A stretch of 64,000 bases of DNA, taken from Morinoia aosen. Its lineage: Eukaryota; Arthropoda; Malacostraca; Amphipoda; Talitridae. The DNA lies in NCBI GenBank assembly GCA_030386875.1, contig JASJYW010000026.1:11674246-11738245 (forward strand), given 5' to 3'. The notes under the pieces are model-generated. The model made no database searches, was not told the origin of the DNA, and saw only the letters and a list, made by a program, of their open reading frames with translations. This document shows, piece by piece, positions 35,301 through 48,700 of the stretch; the first letter of the stretch is position 1; every line of letters starts with the position of its first letter. A program made the position numbers and the translations under genes.

Positions 35301-37405
35301 AAACAGCAAACGACGTGATTTTAACCGCATTCGGCCTAGGAATGGCCCAAAACACGACATTTTCAGCTCTGTCGACCGTGGAATCGGCTGAATTATGCAC
35401 TTTCCGGCTATTTCGCCACGGGAAACAGCAAGCGACGTGATTTTCACCGCATTCGGCCTAGGAATGGCCAAAAACACGCATTTTAGCCCTGTCGACCGTG
35501 GAATCGGCTAAATATGCACTTTCCGCCTATGTCGCCACGGAAAACAGCAAACGACGTGATTTTCACCGCATTCGGCCTAGGAATGGCAAAAAACACAGCA
35601 TTTTAGCCCTGTCGACCGTGGAATCGGCTAAATAAACACTCTCCGCCTATCCGCACGGGAAACAGCAAACGACGTGATTTTCACCGCATTCGGCCTAGGA
35701 ATGGCCCAAAACACGCATTTTAGCTCTGTCGACCGTGGAAACGGCTATATATGCACATTCCGCCTATGTCGCCACGGGAAGCAGCAAACGACGTTATTTT
35801 CACCGCATTCGGCCTAGGAATGGCCCAAAACACGCATTTTAGCTCTGTCGACCGTGGAAACGGCTATATATGCACTTTCCGCCTATGTCGCCACGGGAAA
35901 CAGCAAACGACGTGATTTTCACCGCATTCGGCCTAGGAATGGCCAAAAACACGCATTTTAGCCCTGTCGACCGTGGAATCGGCTAAATATGCTTTTTCAG
36001 CCTATGTCGCCACGGGAAACAGCAAACGACGTGATTTTCACCGCATTCGGCCTCGGAATGGCCCAAAACACGCATTTCAGCTCTGTCGACCGTAGAAACG
36101 GCTAAATATGCACTTTCCGCCTATGTCGCCACGGGAAACAGCAAACGACGTGATTTTCACCGCATTCGGCCTAGGAATGGCCGAAAACACGCATTTTAGC
36201 CCTGTCGACCTTGGAATCGGCTAAATATGCACTTTCCGCCTATGTCGCCACGGGAAACAGCAAACGACGTGATTTTCACCGCATTCGGCCTAGGAATGGC
36301 CCAAAACACTCATTTTAGCTCTGTCGACCGTGGAAACGGCTAAATATGCACTTTCCGCCTATGTCGCCAAGGGAAACAGCAAACGACGTGATTTGCACCG
36401 CATTCGGCCTAGGAATGGCCCAAAACACGCATTTTAGCTCTGTCGACCGTGGAATCGGCTAAATATGCACTTTCCGCCTATGTCGCCACGGGAAACAGCA
36501 AACGACGTGATTTTCACCGCATTCGGCCCTAGGAATGGCCCAAAACACTCTACTCTGTCGACCGTGGAAACGGCTAAATATGCACTTTCCGCTATGTCGC
36601 CACGGGAAACAGCAAACGACGTGATTTTCAGCTCGGCATTCGGCCTAGGAATGGCCCTAAACACGCATTTCAGCCCTGTCGCCCGTGGAAACGGCTAAAT
36701 ATGCACTTTCCGCCTATATCGCCACGGGAAACAGCAAACGACGTGATTTTCACCGCATTCGGCCTAGGAATGGCCCAAAACACGCATTTTAGCTCTGTCG
36801 ACCGTGGAATCGGTAAATATGCACTTTCCGCCTATATCGCCACGGGAAACAGCAAACGACAAGATTTTCACCGCATTCGGCCTAGGAATGGCCCAAAACA
36901 CGCATTTTAGCTCTGTCGACCGTGGAAACGGCTAAATATGCACTTTCCGCCTATGTCGCCACGGGAAACAGCAAACGACGTGATTTTCACCGCATTCGGC
37001 CTAGGAATCGCCAAAAACACGCATTTCTGCCCTGTCGACCGTGGAATCGGCTAAATATGCACTTTCCGCCTATGTCGCCACGGGAAACAGCAAACGACGT
37101 GATTTTCACCGCATTCGGCCTAGGAATGGCCCAAAACACGCATTTTAGATCTGTCGACCGTGGAACCGGCTAAATATGCACTTTCCGCCTATGTCGCCAC
37201 GGGAAACAGCAAACGACGTGATTTTCACCGCATTCGGCCTAGGAATGGCCAAAAACACGCATTTTAGCCCTGCGACCGTGGAATCGGCTAAATAAACACT
37301 TTCTGCCTATGTCCGCACGGGAAACAGCAAACGACGTGATTACAACCGCATTCGGCCTAGGAATGGCCCAAAACACGCATTTAGCTCGTCGACCGTGGAA
37401 ACGGC
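32303..37405 (+). repeat. Satellite array III, 119-bp monomer
   Basis: About 43 monomers in the same orientation as arrays I and II. Its start repeats the start of the tandem block (CTATATATGC, then CTTTTCAGCC, then CTCGG and GTAGAAACGG monomers). From 35859 on it begins the second copy of the large block. It ends at the CGGC duplication of element copy 2. Confidence 0.96.
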
Positions 37406-39223
37406 TGTCGCGATACGTGAAAAGGGTTACTAATCACGCACGCAGGGGAGTCTCAACCCCCAAACATGTATAGTACTATCCTTTATGCTTGCGTACACCT
37501 GCATACCAGACTTGAGAATAAAGAGTTAGCAAGATTAACACGAATTTATTGGGAAACCGTGGATAAACACACAAGGCATGGGGACGAATGATTTGAAATG
37601 CACAACGCGTCAATGAAAAGTTCGTAAGTTTCTACCGCCGCAAATATTTAAACACGACATGACACAAAGGTGATGCTTACGCAGCATTCAAGTTACAAAT
37701 ACTCCCTCGTTGACAACGATTCACGCATCCACAGTAACACAAATCATAATATTTGCGAATAACACATCACGATTTAACCTGGAATTGCACGGTGTCGAAT
37801 CATACAACGGGAAGTCGATCCTCGACTAAATAGACACAGGAAATTGAAAGCCAAAAATTAGCTGATTCCTCGCGATACTTTTGAAAAGCACTTTTCTGTG
37901 TGCTGATCTACATCTGAATTTGAACTTCAATCACCACCTAAAAGAGCTCACAACTATAAAACACTCGCCCTTTTGATAATAAATGATTCACTGATGGGTA
38001 TCCACTGCCGATGCTATTGCTCACTGCTGATGTTCCGCGTCGTTCACAGCCGATGTTATTGCTCACCTGCTGATGTTCCGCGTCGCACTAGCTGCTGGCT
38101 GTGGCGTAGGCTGATCTCTTGCTACCCTCGCTGCAGTGGTGCCCTCCTCCGCTTCTTTCTACGGGTAGCTGATCCCTTGAAGCGGTTGTGAGCTGATTCA
38201 TTGCAGTTTCATGCGTTGAACTTTGCAGTGTTGGTGAGCGATCTCAACTGTTTGCCATTTGCAATGTTGACGACTGCCGCTGCAGTTGATTGTGAATTCG
38301 CCCGATGCACAGATGTTGATTGCTCTTGGTTGAATCTCCGACGCGTTTATTCATGACGATCCCCGATGCGAGGCTGGTTTACTTCGATTAGGCTTCCTTT
38401 GTAAGACGGTGCTCCAATGACTTCCGACGTCCAACGTTGTTTTATGTGCCTCGAATTATTAACTTTCAAGTTGCAGTTGGGTATAAGGCCAGCCGACGAG
38501 GCTGGCCTATTGTGTAGAACACCCCCCAGACGTCTTGCGCAATCTCTCACGTGCGTTCAAAAATTCCTCCCGAGGCTTCCTCTCGCATCCTTATATATGT
38601 TTCGCTTCCCTCTTTCGAGATCGTTCTCCACGCTTCCATTCTACAGAGGCAGCATCTGCAACCTCATTGGCGGAATCCTTGCTTATTCTGACGTCTGGGA
38701 CTCTCATTGGTGCGTGTTGAGACACACCTTCTTGCGTCATAGCTTTGGCGAGCGGCGATTGGCTCCGGTTGTGCGGGCCTGTGTTCAGACGTCCTCCTCC
38801 TTGCCCTGCAAAGCCTCGGCTTGGGTGCGCTTGTATCGTGCGTGTGTTCGTGTGTGCGTCGTTCTCTATGCCTGCGCTTGCCGCACTTGAGGCCGCGACA
38901 TCTGACACGCCTACCTCTACCCCAAACAATCGCCGCTTGTTTTTCCGACCGAACAGTGACGAATTGTCCTTACACACACGGATAAACTTTGGTCGACATT
39001 CTCACGCTCGAGAATAACAGTGATAACGGTTTTTTAGACATTTCCTAAAGCGAAGTATTTTCCAAAAATTGCACGAGTGAAGTATTTCCCCAACAATAAC
39101 GTTAAGTATTTCCCCGAGTAAAGTATTCCAAAATTTGTTTCCGAAAGTATTTCCCAACAATAACGTTAAGTATTTCCCCGAGTACAGTATTTCCAAAATT
39201 GTTTCCGAAAGTATTTCCCAACA
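37406..39223. mobile_element. Non-coding TG...CA element, probable solo LTR, copy 2 (1818 bp)
   Basis: Same ends, flanking CGGC and insertion point as copy 1, so it is a product of block duplication and not a second insertion. It is 14 bp shorter than copy 1, mainly through scattered 1- to 4-bp indels, many in or near homopolymers. Like copy 1 it has no recognisable coding sequence. Confidence 0.7.
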
Positions 39224-42200
39224 CGGCTATATATGCACTTTCCGCCTATGTCGCCACGGGAAACAGCAAACGACGTGATTTTCACCGCATTCGGCCTAGG
39301 AATGGCCAAAAACACGCATTTTACCGTGTCGACCGTGGAATCGGCTAAATATGCTTTTCAGCCTATGTCGCCACGGGAAACAGCAAACGACGTGATTTTC
39401 ACCGCATTCGGCCTCGGAATGGCCCAAAACACGCATTTCAGCTCTGTCGACCGTAGAAACGGCTAAATATGCACTTTCTGCCTATGTCGCCACGGGAAAC
39501 AGCAAACGACGTGATTTTCACCGCATTCGGCCTAGGAATGCCGAAAACACGCATTTTAGCCCTGTCGACCGTGGAATCGGCTAAATATGCACTTTCTGCC
39601 TATGTCGCCACGGGAAACAGCAAACGATGTAATTTTCACCGCATTCGGCCTAGGAATGGCCCAAAACACGCATTTTAGCTCTGTCGACCGTGGAAACGGC
39701 TAAATATGCACTTTCCGCCTATGTCGCCACGGGAAACAGCGAACGACGTGATTTTCACTGCATTCGGCCTAGGAATGGGCAAAACACGCATTTTAGCTCT
39801 GTCGACCGTGGAGTCGGCTAAATAAGCACTTTCCGCCTATGTCGCCACGGGAAACAGCAAACGACGTGATTTTCACCGCATTCGGCCTAGGAATGGCCCA
39901 AAACACGCATTTTAGCTCTGTCGTCCGTGGAATCGGTAAAATATGCACTTTCCGCCTATGTCGCCACGGAAACAGCAAACGACGTGATTTTCACCGCATT
40001 CGGCCTAGGAATGGCCCAAAACACGCATTTTAGCCCTGTCGACCGTGGAATCGGCTAAATATGCACTTTCCGCCTATGTCGCCACAGGAAACAGCAAACG
40101 ACGTGATTTTCACCGCATTCGGCCTAGGAATGGCCCAAAACACGCATTTTAGCTCTGTCGACCGTGGAATCGGCTAAATATGCACTTTCCGCCTATGTCG
40201 CCACGGGAAAGAGCAAACGACGTGATTTTCACCGCATTCGGCCTAGGAATAGCCCAAAACACGCATTTTAGCTCTGTCGACCGTGGAATCGGCTAAATAT
40301 GCACTTTCCGCCTATGTCGCCACGAGAAACAGCAAACGACGTGATTTTCACCGCATTCGGCCTATGAATGGTACAAATCACGCATTTTAGCCCTGTCGAC
40401 CGTGGAAACGGCTAAATATGCACTTTCGCCTATGTCGCCACGGGAAACAGCAAACGACGTGATTTTCACCGCATTCGGCCTAGGAATGGCCCATAACACG
40501 CATTTTAGCTCTGTCGACCGTGGAAACGGCTAAATATGCACTTTTCGCCTATGTCGCCAGCGGGAAACAGCAAACGACGTGATTTTCACCGCATTCGGCC
40601 TAGGAATGGCCATAAAACACGCATTTTAGCCCTGTCGACCGTGGAATCGGCTAAATATGCACTTTCCGTCTATGTCGCCACGGGAAACAGCAAATGACGT
40701 GAGTTTCATCGCATTCGGCCTAGGAATGGCCCAAAACACGCATTTTAGCCCTGTCGACGATGGAAACGGCTAAAGATGCACTTTCCGCCTATGTCGCCAC
40801 GGGAAACAGCAAACGACGTGATTTTCACCGCATTCGGTCTAGGAATGGACAAAAACACGCATTTTAGCCCGGTCGACCGTGGAATCGGCTAAATAAGCAC
40901 TTTCCGCCTATGTCGCCACGGGAAACAGCAAACGACGTGATTTTCACCGCATTCGGCCTAGGAATGGCCCAAAACACGCATTTTAGCTCTGTCGACCGTG
41001 GAATCGGCTAAATATGCACTTTCCGCCTATGTCGCCACGGGAAACAGCAAACGACGTTGTTTTCACCGCATTCGGCCTAGGAATGGCCCAAAACACGCAT
41101 TTTAGCTCTGTCGACCGTGGAAACGGCTAAATATGCACTTTCCGGCCTATGTCGCCACGGGAAACAGCAAACGACGTGATTTTCACCGCATACGGCCTAG
41201 GAATGGCCCAAAACAACGCATTTGAGCTCTGTCGACCGTGGAATCGGCTAAATATGCACTTTCCGCCTATGTCGCCACGGGAAACAGCAAACGAACGTGA
41301 TTTTCACCGCATCGGCCTAGGAATGGCCCACAACACGCATTTTAGCCCTGTCGACCGTTGAATCGGCTTAATATGCACTTTCCGCCTATGTCGCCACGGG
41401 AAACAGCAAACGACGTGATTTTCACCGCATTCGGCCTAGGAATGGCCCAAAACACGCATTTAACCCTGTCGACCGTGGAATCGGCTAAATATGCACTTTC
41501 CGCCTATGTCGCCACGGGAAACAGCAAACGACGTGATTTTCACCGCAATCGGCCTGGGAATGGCCCAAAACACGCATTTTAGCCCTGTCGACCGTGGAAT
41601 CGGCTAAATATGCACTTTCCGCCTATGTCGCCACAGGAAACAGCAAACGACGTAAATTTCACCGCATTCGGCCTAGGAATGGCCAAATACACGCATTTCA
41701 GCCTGTCGACCGTGGAATCGGCTAAATATGCACTTTCCGCCTATGTCGCCACGGGAAACAGCAAACGACGTGATTTTCACCGCATTCGGCCTAGGGAATG
41801 GCCCAAAACACGCATTTTAGCTCTGTCGACCGTGGTAAAGGCTAAATATGCACTCTCCGCCTATGTCGCCACGGGAAACAGCAAACGACGTGATTTACTG
41901 CATTCGGCCTAGGAATGGCCCAAAACACGCATTTTAGCTCTATCGACCGTGGAAACGGCTAAATATGCACTTTACGCCTATGTCGCCATGGAAAACAGCA
42001 AACGACGTGATTTTCACCGCATTCAGCCTAGGAATGGCCAAAAACACGCATTTTAGACCTGTCGACCGTGGAATCGGCTAAATAAGCACTGTCCGCCTAT
42101 GTCGCCACGGGAAACAGCAAACGACGTGATTTTCACCGCATTCGGCCTAGGAATGGCCCAAAACACGCATTTTAGCTCTGTCGACCGTGGAAACGGCTAA

Positions 42201-42258
42201 ATATGCACTTTCCGCCTATGTCGCCACGGGAAACAGCAAACGACGTGATTTTAAGCAT
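39224..42258 (+). repeat. Satellite array IV, 119-bp monomer
   Basis: About 25 monomers continuing the second large block, matching 32303-35328 monomer by monomer. It ends at the second N gap. Confidence 0.96.
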
Positions 42259-42758
42259 NNNNNNNNNNNNNNNNNNNNNNNNNNNNNNNNNNNNNNNNNN
42301 NNNNNNNNNNNNNNNNNNNNNNNNNNNNNNNNNNNNNNNNNNNNNNNNNNNNNNNNNNNNNNNNNNNNNNNNNNNNNNNNNNNNNNNNNNNNNNNNNNNN
42401 NNNNNNNNNNNNNNNNNNNNNNNNNNNNNNNNNNNNNNNNNNNNNNNNNNNNNNNNNNNNNNNNNNNNNNNNNNNNNNNNNNNNNNNNNNNNNNNNNNNN
42501 NNNNNNNNNNNNNNNNNNNNNNNNNNNNNNNNNNNNNNNNNNNNNNNNNNNNNNNNNNNNNNNNNNNNNNNNNNNNNNNNNNNNNNNNNNNNNNNNNNNN
42601 NNNNNNNNNNNNNNNNNNNNNNNNNNNNNNNNNNNNNNNNNNNNNNNNNNNNNNNNNNNNNNNNNNNNNNNNNNNNNNNNNNNNNNNNNNNNNNNNNNNN
42701 NNNNNNNNNNNNNNNNNNNNNNNNNNNNNNNNNNNNNNNNNNNNNNNNNNNNNNNNNN
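42259..42758. other. Assembly gap, exactly 500 N, at a satellite orientation switch
   Basis: Exactly 500 N. To the left the satellite reads in the plus convention; to the right it reads as the reverse complement. The join is therefore either a real inversion point hidden in the gap or a scaffolding orientation choice. Confidence 0.98.
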
Positions 42759-45700
42759 CTGAAATGCGTGTTTTGGGCCATTCCTAGGCCGAATGCGGTG
42801 AAAATCACGTAGTTTGCTGTTCCCGTGGCGACATAGGCGGAAAGTGCATATTTAGCCGATTCCACGGTCGACAGGGCTAAAATGCGTGTTTTTGGCCATT
42901 CCTAGGCCGAATGCGGTGAAAATCACGTCGTTTGCTGTTTCCCGTGGCGACATAGGCGGAAAGTGCATATTTAGCCGTTTCCACGGTCGACAGAGCTAAA
43001 ATGCGTGTTATGGGCCATTCCAAGGCCAAATGTGGTGAAAAACACGTCGTTTGCTGTTGCCCGTGGCGACATAGGCGGAAAGTGCATATATAGCCGATTC
43101 CACGGTCGACAGAGCTAAAATGCGTGTTTTGGGCCATTCCTAGGCCGAATGCGGTGAAAATCACGTCGTTTGCTGTTTCCCGTGGCGACATAGGCGGAAA
43201 GTGCATATTAGCCGTTTCCACGGTCGACAGAGCTAAAATGCGTGTTTTGGGCCATTCCTAGGCCGAATGCGGTGAAAATCACGTCGTTTGCTGTTTCCCG
43301 TGGCGACATAGGCGGAAAGTGCATATTTAGCCGTTTCCACGGTCGACAGAGCTAAAATGCGTGTTTTGGGCCATTCCTAGGCCGAATGCGGTGAAAATCA
43401 CGTCAATTGCTGTTTCCCGTGGCGATTCTGCGGAAAGTGCATATTTAGCCGTTTCCACGGTCGACAGAGCTAAAATGCGTGTTTTGGGCCATTCCTAGGC
43501 CGAATGCTGTGAAAATCACGTCGTTTGCTGTTTCCCGTGGCGACATAGCGGAAAGTGCATATTTAGCCGTTTCCACGGTCGACAGAGCTAAAATGCGTGT
43601 TTTAGGCCATTCCTAGGCCGAATGCGGTGAAAATCACGTCGTTTGCTGTTTCCCGTTGCGACAAAGGCGGGAAGTGCATATTTAGCCGTTTCCACGGTCG
43701 ACAGAGCTAAAATGCGTGTTTTGGGCCATTCCTAGGCCGAATGCGGTGAAAATCACGTCGTTTGCTGTTTCCCGTGGCGACATAGGCGGAAAGTGCATAT
43801 TTAGCCGTTTCCACGGTCGACAGAGCTAAAATGCGTGTTTTGGGCCATTCCTTGGCCGAATGCGGTGAAAATCACGTCGTTTGCTGTTTCCTGAGGCGAC
43901 ATAGGCGGAAGTGCATATTTAGCCGTTTCCACGGTCGACAGGGCTAAAATGCGTGTTTTGGGCCATTTCTAAGCCGAATGCGGTGAAAATCACGTCGTTT
44001 GCTGTTTCCCGTGGCGACATAGGCGGAAAGTGCATATTTAGCCGATTCCACGGTTGACAGAGCTAAAATGCGTGTTTATTGCCATTCCTAGGCCGAATGC
44101 GGTGAAAATCACGTGGTTTGCTGTTTCCCGTGGCGACATAGGCGGAAAGTGCATATTTAGCCGTTTCCACGGTCGACAGAGCTAAAATGCGTGTTTTGGG
44201 CCATTCCTAGGCCGAATGCGGTGAAAATCACGTCGTTTGCTGTTTCCCGTGGCGACATAGGCGGAAAGTGCATATTTAGCCGATTCCACGGTCGACAGAG
44301 CTAAAATGCGTGTTTTGGGCCATTCCTAGGCCGAATGCGGTGAAAATCACGTCGTTTGCTGTTTCCCGTGGCGACATAGGCGGAAAGTGCATATTTAGCC
44401 GATTCCACGGTCGACAGAGCTAAAATGCGTGTTTTGGGCCATTCCTAGGCCGAATGCGGTGAAAATCACGTCGTTTGCTGTTTCCCGTGGCGACATAGGC
44501 GGAAAGTGCATATATAGCCGTTTCCACGGTCGACAGAGCTAAAACGCGTGTTTTGGGCCATTCCTAGGCCGAATGCGGTGAAAATCACGTAGTTTGCTGT
44601 TTCCCGTGGCGACATAGGCGGAAAGTGCATATTTAGCCGATTCCACGGTCGACAGGGCTAAAATGCGTGTTTTTGGCCATTCCTAGGCCGAATGTGGTGA
44701 AAATCACGTCGTTTGCTGTTTCCCGTGGCGACATAGGCGGGAAGTGCATATTTAGCCGTTTCCACGGTCGACAGAGCTAAAATGCGTGTTTTGGGCCATT
44801 CCTAGGCAGAATGCGGTGAAAATCACGTCGTTTGCTGTTTCCTGTGGCGACATAGGCGGAAAGTGCATATTTAGCCGTTTCCACGGTCGACAGAGCTAAA
44901 ATGCGTGTTTTGGGCCATTCCTAGGCCGAATACGGTGAAAATCACGTCGTTTGCTGTTTCCCGTGGCGACATAGGCGGAAAGTGCTTATTTAGCCGTTTC
45001 CACGGTCGACAGAGCAAAAATGCGTGTTTTGGGCCATTCCTAGGCCAAATGTGGTGAAAAACACGTCGTTTGCTGTTTCCCGTGGCGACATAGGCGGAAA
45101 GTGCATATTTAGCCGATTCCACGGTCGACAGAGCTAAAATGCGTGTTTTGGGCCATTCCTAGGCCGAATGCGGTGAAAATCACGTAGTTTGCTGTTTCCC
45201 GTGGCGACATAGGCGGAAAGTGCATATTTAGCCGTTTCCACGGTCGACAGAGCTAAAATGCGTGTTTTGGGCCATTCCTAGGCCGAATGCGGTGAAAATC
45301 ACGTCGTTTGCTGTTTCTCGTTGCGACATAGGCGGAAAGTGCATATTTAGCCGTTTCCACGGTCGACAGAGCTAAAATGCGTAATTCGGGCCATTCCTAG
45401 GCCGAATGCGGTGAAAATCACGTCGTTTGCTGTTTCCCGTGGTGACATAGGCGGAAAGTGCATATTTAGCCGTTTCCACGGTCGGACAGAGCTAAAATGC
45501 GTGTTTTGGGCCATTCCTTGGCCGAATGCGGTGAAAATCACGTCGTTTGCTGTTTCCTGGGGCGACATAGGCGAAAGTGCATATTTAGCCGTTTCCACGG
45601 TCGACAGGGCTAAAATGCGTGTTTTGGGCCATTCCTAGGCCGAATGCGGTGAAAATCACGTCGTTTGCTGTTTCCCGTGGCGACATAGGCGGAAAGTGCA

Positions 45701-48700
45701 TATTTAGCCGATTCCACGGTTGACAGAGCTAAAATGCGTGTTTTTAGCCATTCATAGGCCGAATGCGGTGAAAATCACGTGGTTTGCTGTTTCCCGTGGC
45801 GACATAGGCGGAAAGTGCATATTTAGCCGTTTCCACGGTCGACAGAGCTAAAATGCGTGTTTTGGGCCATTCCTAGGCCGAATGCGGTGAAAATCACGTC
45901 GTTTGCTGTTTCCGGTGGCGACATAGGCGGAAAGTGCATATTTAGCCGATTCCACGGTCGACAGAGCTAAAATGCGTGTTTTGGGCCATTCCTAGGCCGA
46001 ATGCGGTGAAAATCACGTCGTTTGCTGTTTCCCGTGGCGACATAGGCGGAAAGTGCATATTTAGCCGATTCCACGGTCGACAGAGCTAAAATGCGTGTTT
46101 TGGGCCATTCCTAGGCCGAATGCGGTGAAAATCACGTCGTTTGCTGTTTTCCCGTGGCGACATAGGCGGAAAGTGCATATATAGCCGTTCCACGGTCGAC
46201 AGAGCTAAAATGCGTGTTTTGGCCATTCCTAGGCCGAATGCGGTGAAAATCACGTAGTTTGCTGTTTCCCGTGGCGACATAGGCGGAAAGTGCATATTTA
46301 GCCGATTCCACGGTCGACAGGGCTAAAATGCGTGTTTTTGGCCATTCCTAGGCCGAATGCGGTGAAAATCACGTCGTTTGCTGTTTCCCGTGGCGACATA
46401 GGCGGAAAGTGCATATTTAGCCGTTTCCACGGTCGACAGAGCTAAAATGCGTGTTTTGGGCCATTCCTAGGCCGAATGCGGTGAAAATCACGTCGTTTGC
46501 TGTTTCCTGTGGCGACATAGGCGGAAAGTGCATATTTAGCCGTTTCCACGGTCGACAGGGCTAAAATGCGTGTTTTGGGCCACTCCTAGGCCGAATGCGG
46601 TGAAAATCACGTCGTTTGCTATTTCCCGTGGCGACATAGGCGGAAAGTGCATATTTAGCCGATTCCACGGTCGACAGGGCTAAAATGCGTGTTTTTGGCC
46701 ATTCCTTGGCCGAATGCGGTGAAAATCACGTCGTTTGCTGTTTCCCGTGGCGACATATACGGAAAGTGCATATTTAGCCGTTTCCACTGTCGACAGGGCT
46801 AAAATGCGTGTTTTGGGCCATTCCTATGCCGAATGCGGTGAAAATCACGTCGTTTGCTGTTTCCCTTGGCGACATAGGCGGAAAGTGCATATTTAGCCGA
46901 TTCCACGGTCGACAGGGCTAAAATGCGTGTTTTTGGCCATTCCTAGGCCGAATGCGGTGAAAATCACGTCGTTTGCTGTTTCCCGTGGCGACATAGGCGG
47001 AAAGTGCATATTTAGCCGTTTCCACGGTCGACAGAGCTAAAATGCGTGTTTTGGGCCATTCATGGGCCGAATGCGGTGAAAATCACGTCGTTTGCTGTTT
47101 CCCGTGGCGACATAGGCGGAAAGTGCATATTTAGCATTTCCACGGTCGACAGAGCTAAAATGCGTGTTTTGGGCCATTCCTAGGCCGAATGCGGTGAAAA
47201 TCACGTCGTTTGCTTTTTCCCGTGGCGACATAGGCGGAAAGTGCATATTTAGCCGTTTCCACGGTCGACAGAGCTAAAATGCGTGTTTTAGGCCATTCCT
47301 AGGCCGAATGCGGTGAAAATCACGTCGTTTGCTGTTTCCCGTTGCGACATAGGCGGAATGTGCATATTTAGCCGTTTCCACGGTCGACAGAGCTAAAATG
47401 CGTGTTTTGGGCCATTCCTAGGCCGAATGCGGTGAAAATCACGTCGTTTGCTGTTTCCCGTGGCGACATAGGCGGAAAGTGCATATTTAGCCGTTTCCAC
47501 GGTCGACAGAGCTAAAATGCGTGTTTTGGGCCATTCCTTGGCCGAATGCGGTGAAAATCACGTCGTTTGCTGTTTCCTGGGGCGACATAGGCGGAAAGTG
47601 CATATTTAGCCGTTTCCACGGTCGACAGGGCTAAAATGCGTGTTTTGGGCCATTCCTAGGCCGAATGCGGTGAAAATCACGTCGTTTGCTGTTTCCCGTG
47701 GCGACATAGGCGGAAAGTGCATATTTAGCCGATTCCACGGTTGACAGAGCTAAAATGCGTGTTTTTAGCCATTCCTAGGCCGAATGCGGTGAAAATCACG
47801 TGGTTTGCTGTTTCCCGTGGCGACATAGGCGGAAAGTGCATATTTAGCCGTTTCCACGGTCGACAGAGCTAAAATGCGTGTTTTGGGCCATTCCTAGGCC
47901 GAATGCGGTGAAAATCACGTCGTTTGCTGTTTCCCGTGGCGACATAGGCGGAAAGTGCATATTTAGCCGATTCCACGGTCGACAGAGCTAAAATGCGTGT
48001 TTTGGGCCATTCCTAGGCCGAATGCGGTGAAAATCACGTCGTTTGCTGTTTCCCGTGGCGACATAGGCGGAAAGTGCATATTTAGCCGATTCCACGGTCG
48101 ACAGGACTAGAATACGTGTTTTTGGCCATTCCTAGGCCGAATGCGGTGAAAATCACGTCGTTTGCTGTTTCCCGTGGCGACATATGCGGAAAGTGCATAT
48201 ATAGCCGTTTCCACGGTCGACAGAGCTAAAATGCGTGTTATGGGCCATTCCTAGGCCGAATGCGGTGAAAATCACGTAGTTTGCTGTTTCCCGTGGCGAC
48301 ATAGGCGGAAAGTGCATATTTGGCCGATTCCACGGTCGACAGGGCTAAAATGCGTGTTTTTGGCCATTCCTAGGCCGAATGCGGTGAAAATCACGTCGTT
48401 TGCTGTTTCCCGTGGCGACATAGGCGGAAAGTGCATATTTAGCCGTTTCCACGGTCGACAGAGCTAAAATGCGTGTTTTGGGCCATTCCTAGGCCGAATG
48501 CGGTGAAAATCACGTCGTTTGCTGTTTCCTGTGGCGACATAGGCGGAAAGTGCATATTTAGCCGTTTCCACGGTCGACAGGGCTAAAATGCGTGTTTTGG
48601 GCCACTCCTAGGCCGAATGCGGTGAAAATCACGTCGTTTGCTATTTCCCGTGGCGACATAGGCGGAAAGTGCATATTTAGCCGATTCCACGGTCGACAGG

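Larger units (their letters stand above)
28900..35858 (+). repeat. Large tandem block, copy 1 (about 6.96 kb)
   Basis: This block comprises satellite, the 1.83-kb element and more satellite. It is matched in order by 35859-42258. Offsets between matching landmarks are 6958 (CTATATATGC start), 6935 (element start), 6921 (element end), 6929 (CGGCTTAATATG) and 6930 (GATTTTAA variant). The changing offsets come from small indels. Shared rare variants are listed under the array I copy at 14590-18557. Confidence 0.85.
35859..42258 (+). repeat. Large tandem block, copy 2 (cut by gap)
   Basis: Second copy of the block at 28900-35858, with element copy 2 at the homologous site. It runs to the contig end at 42258, where the last bases (TTAAGCAT) depart from the copy 1 sequence TTAACCGCAT. 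Differences between the copies are mostly 1-bp insertions or deletions. Confidence 0.85.
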
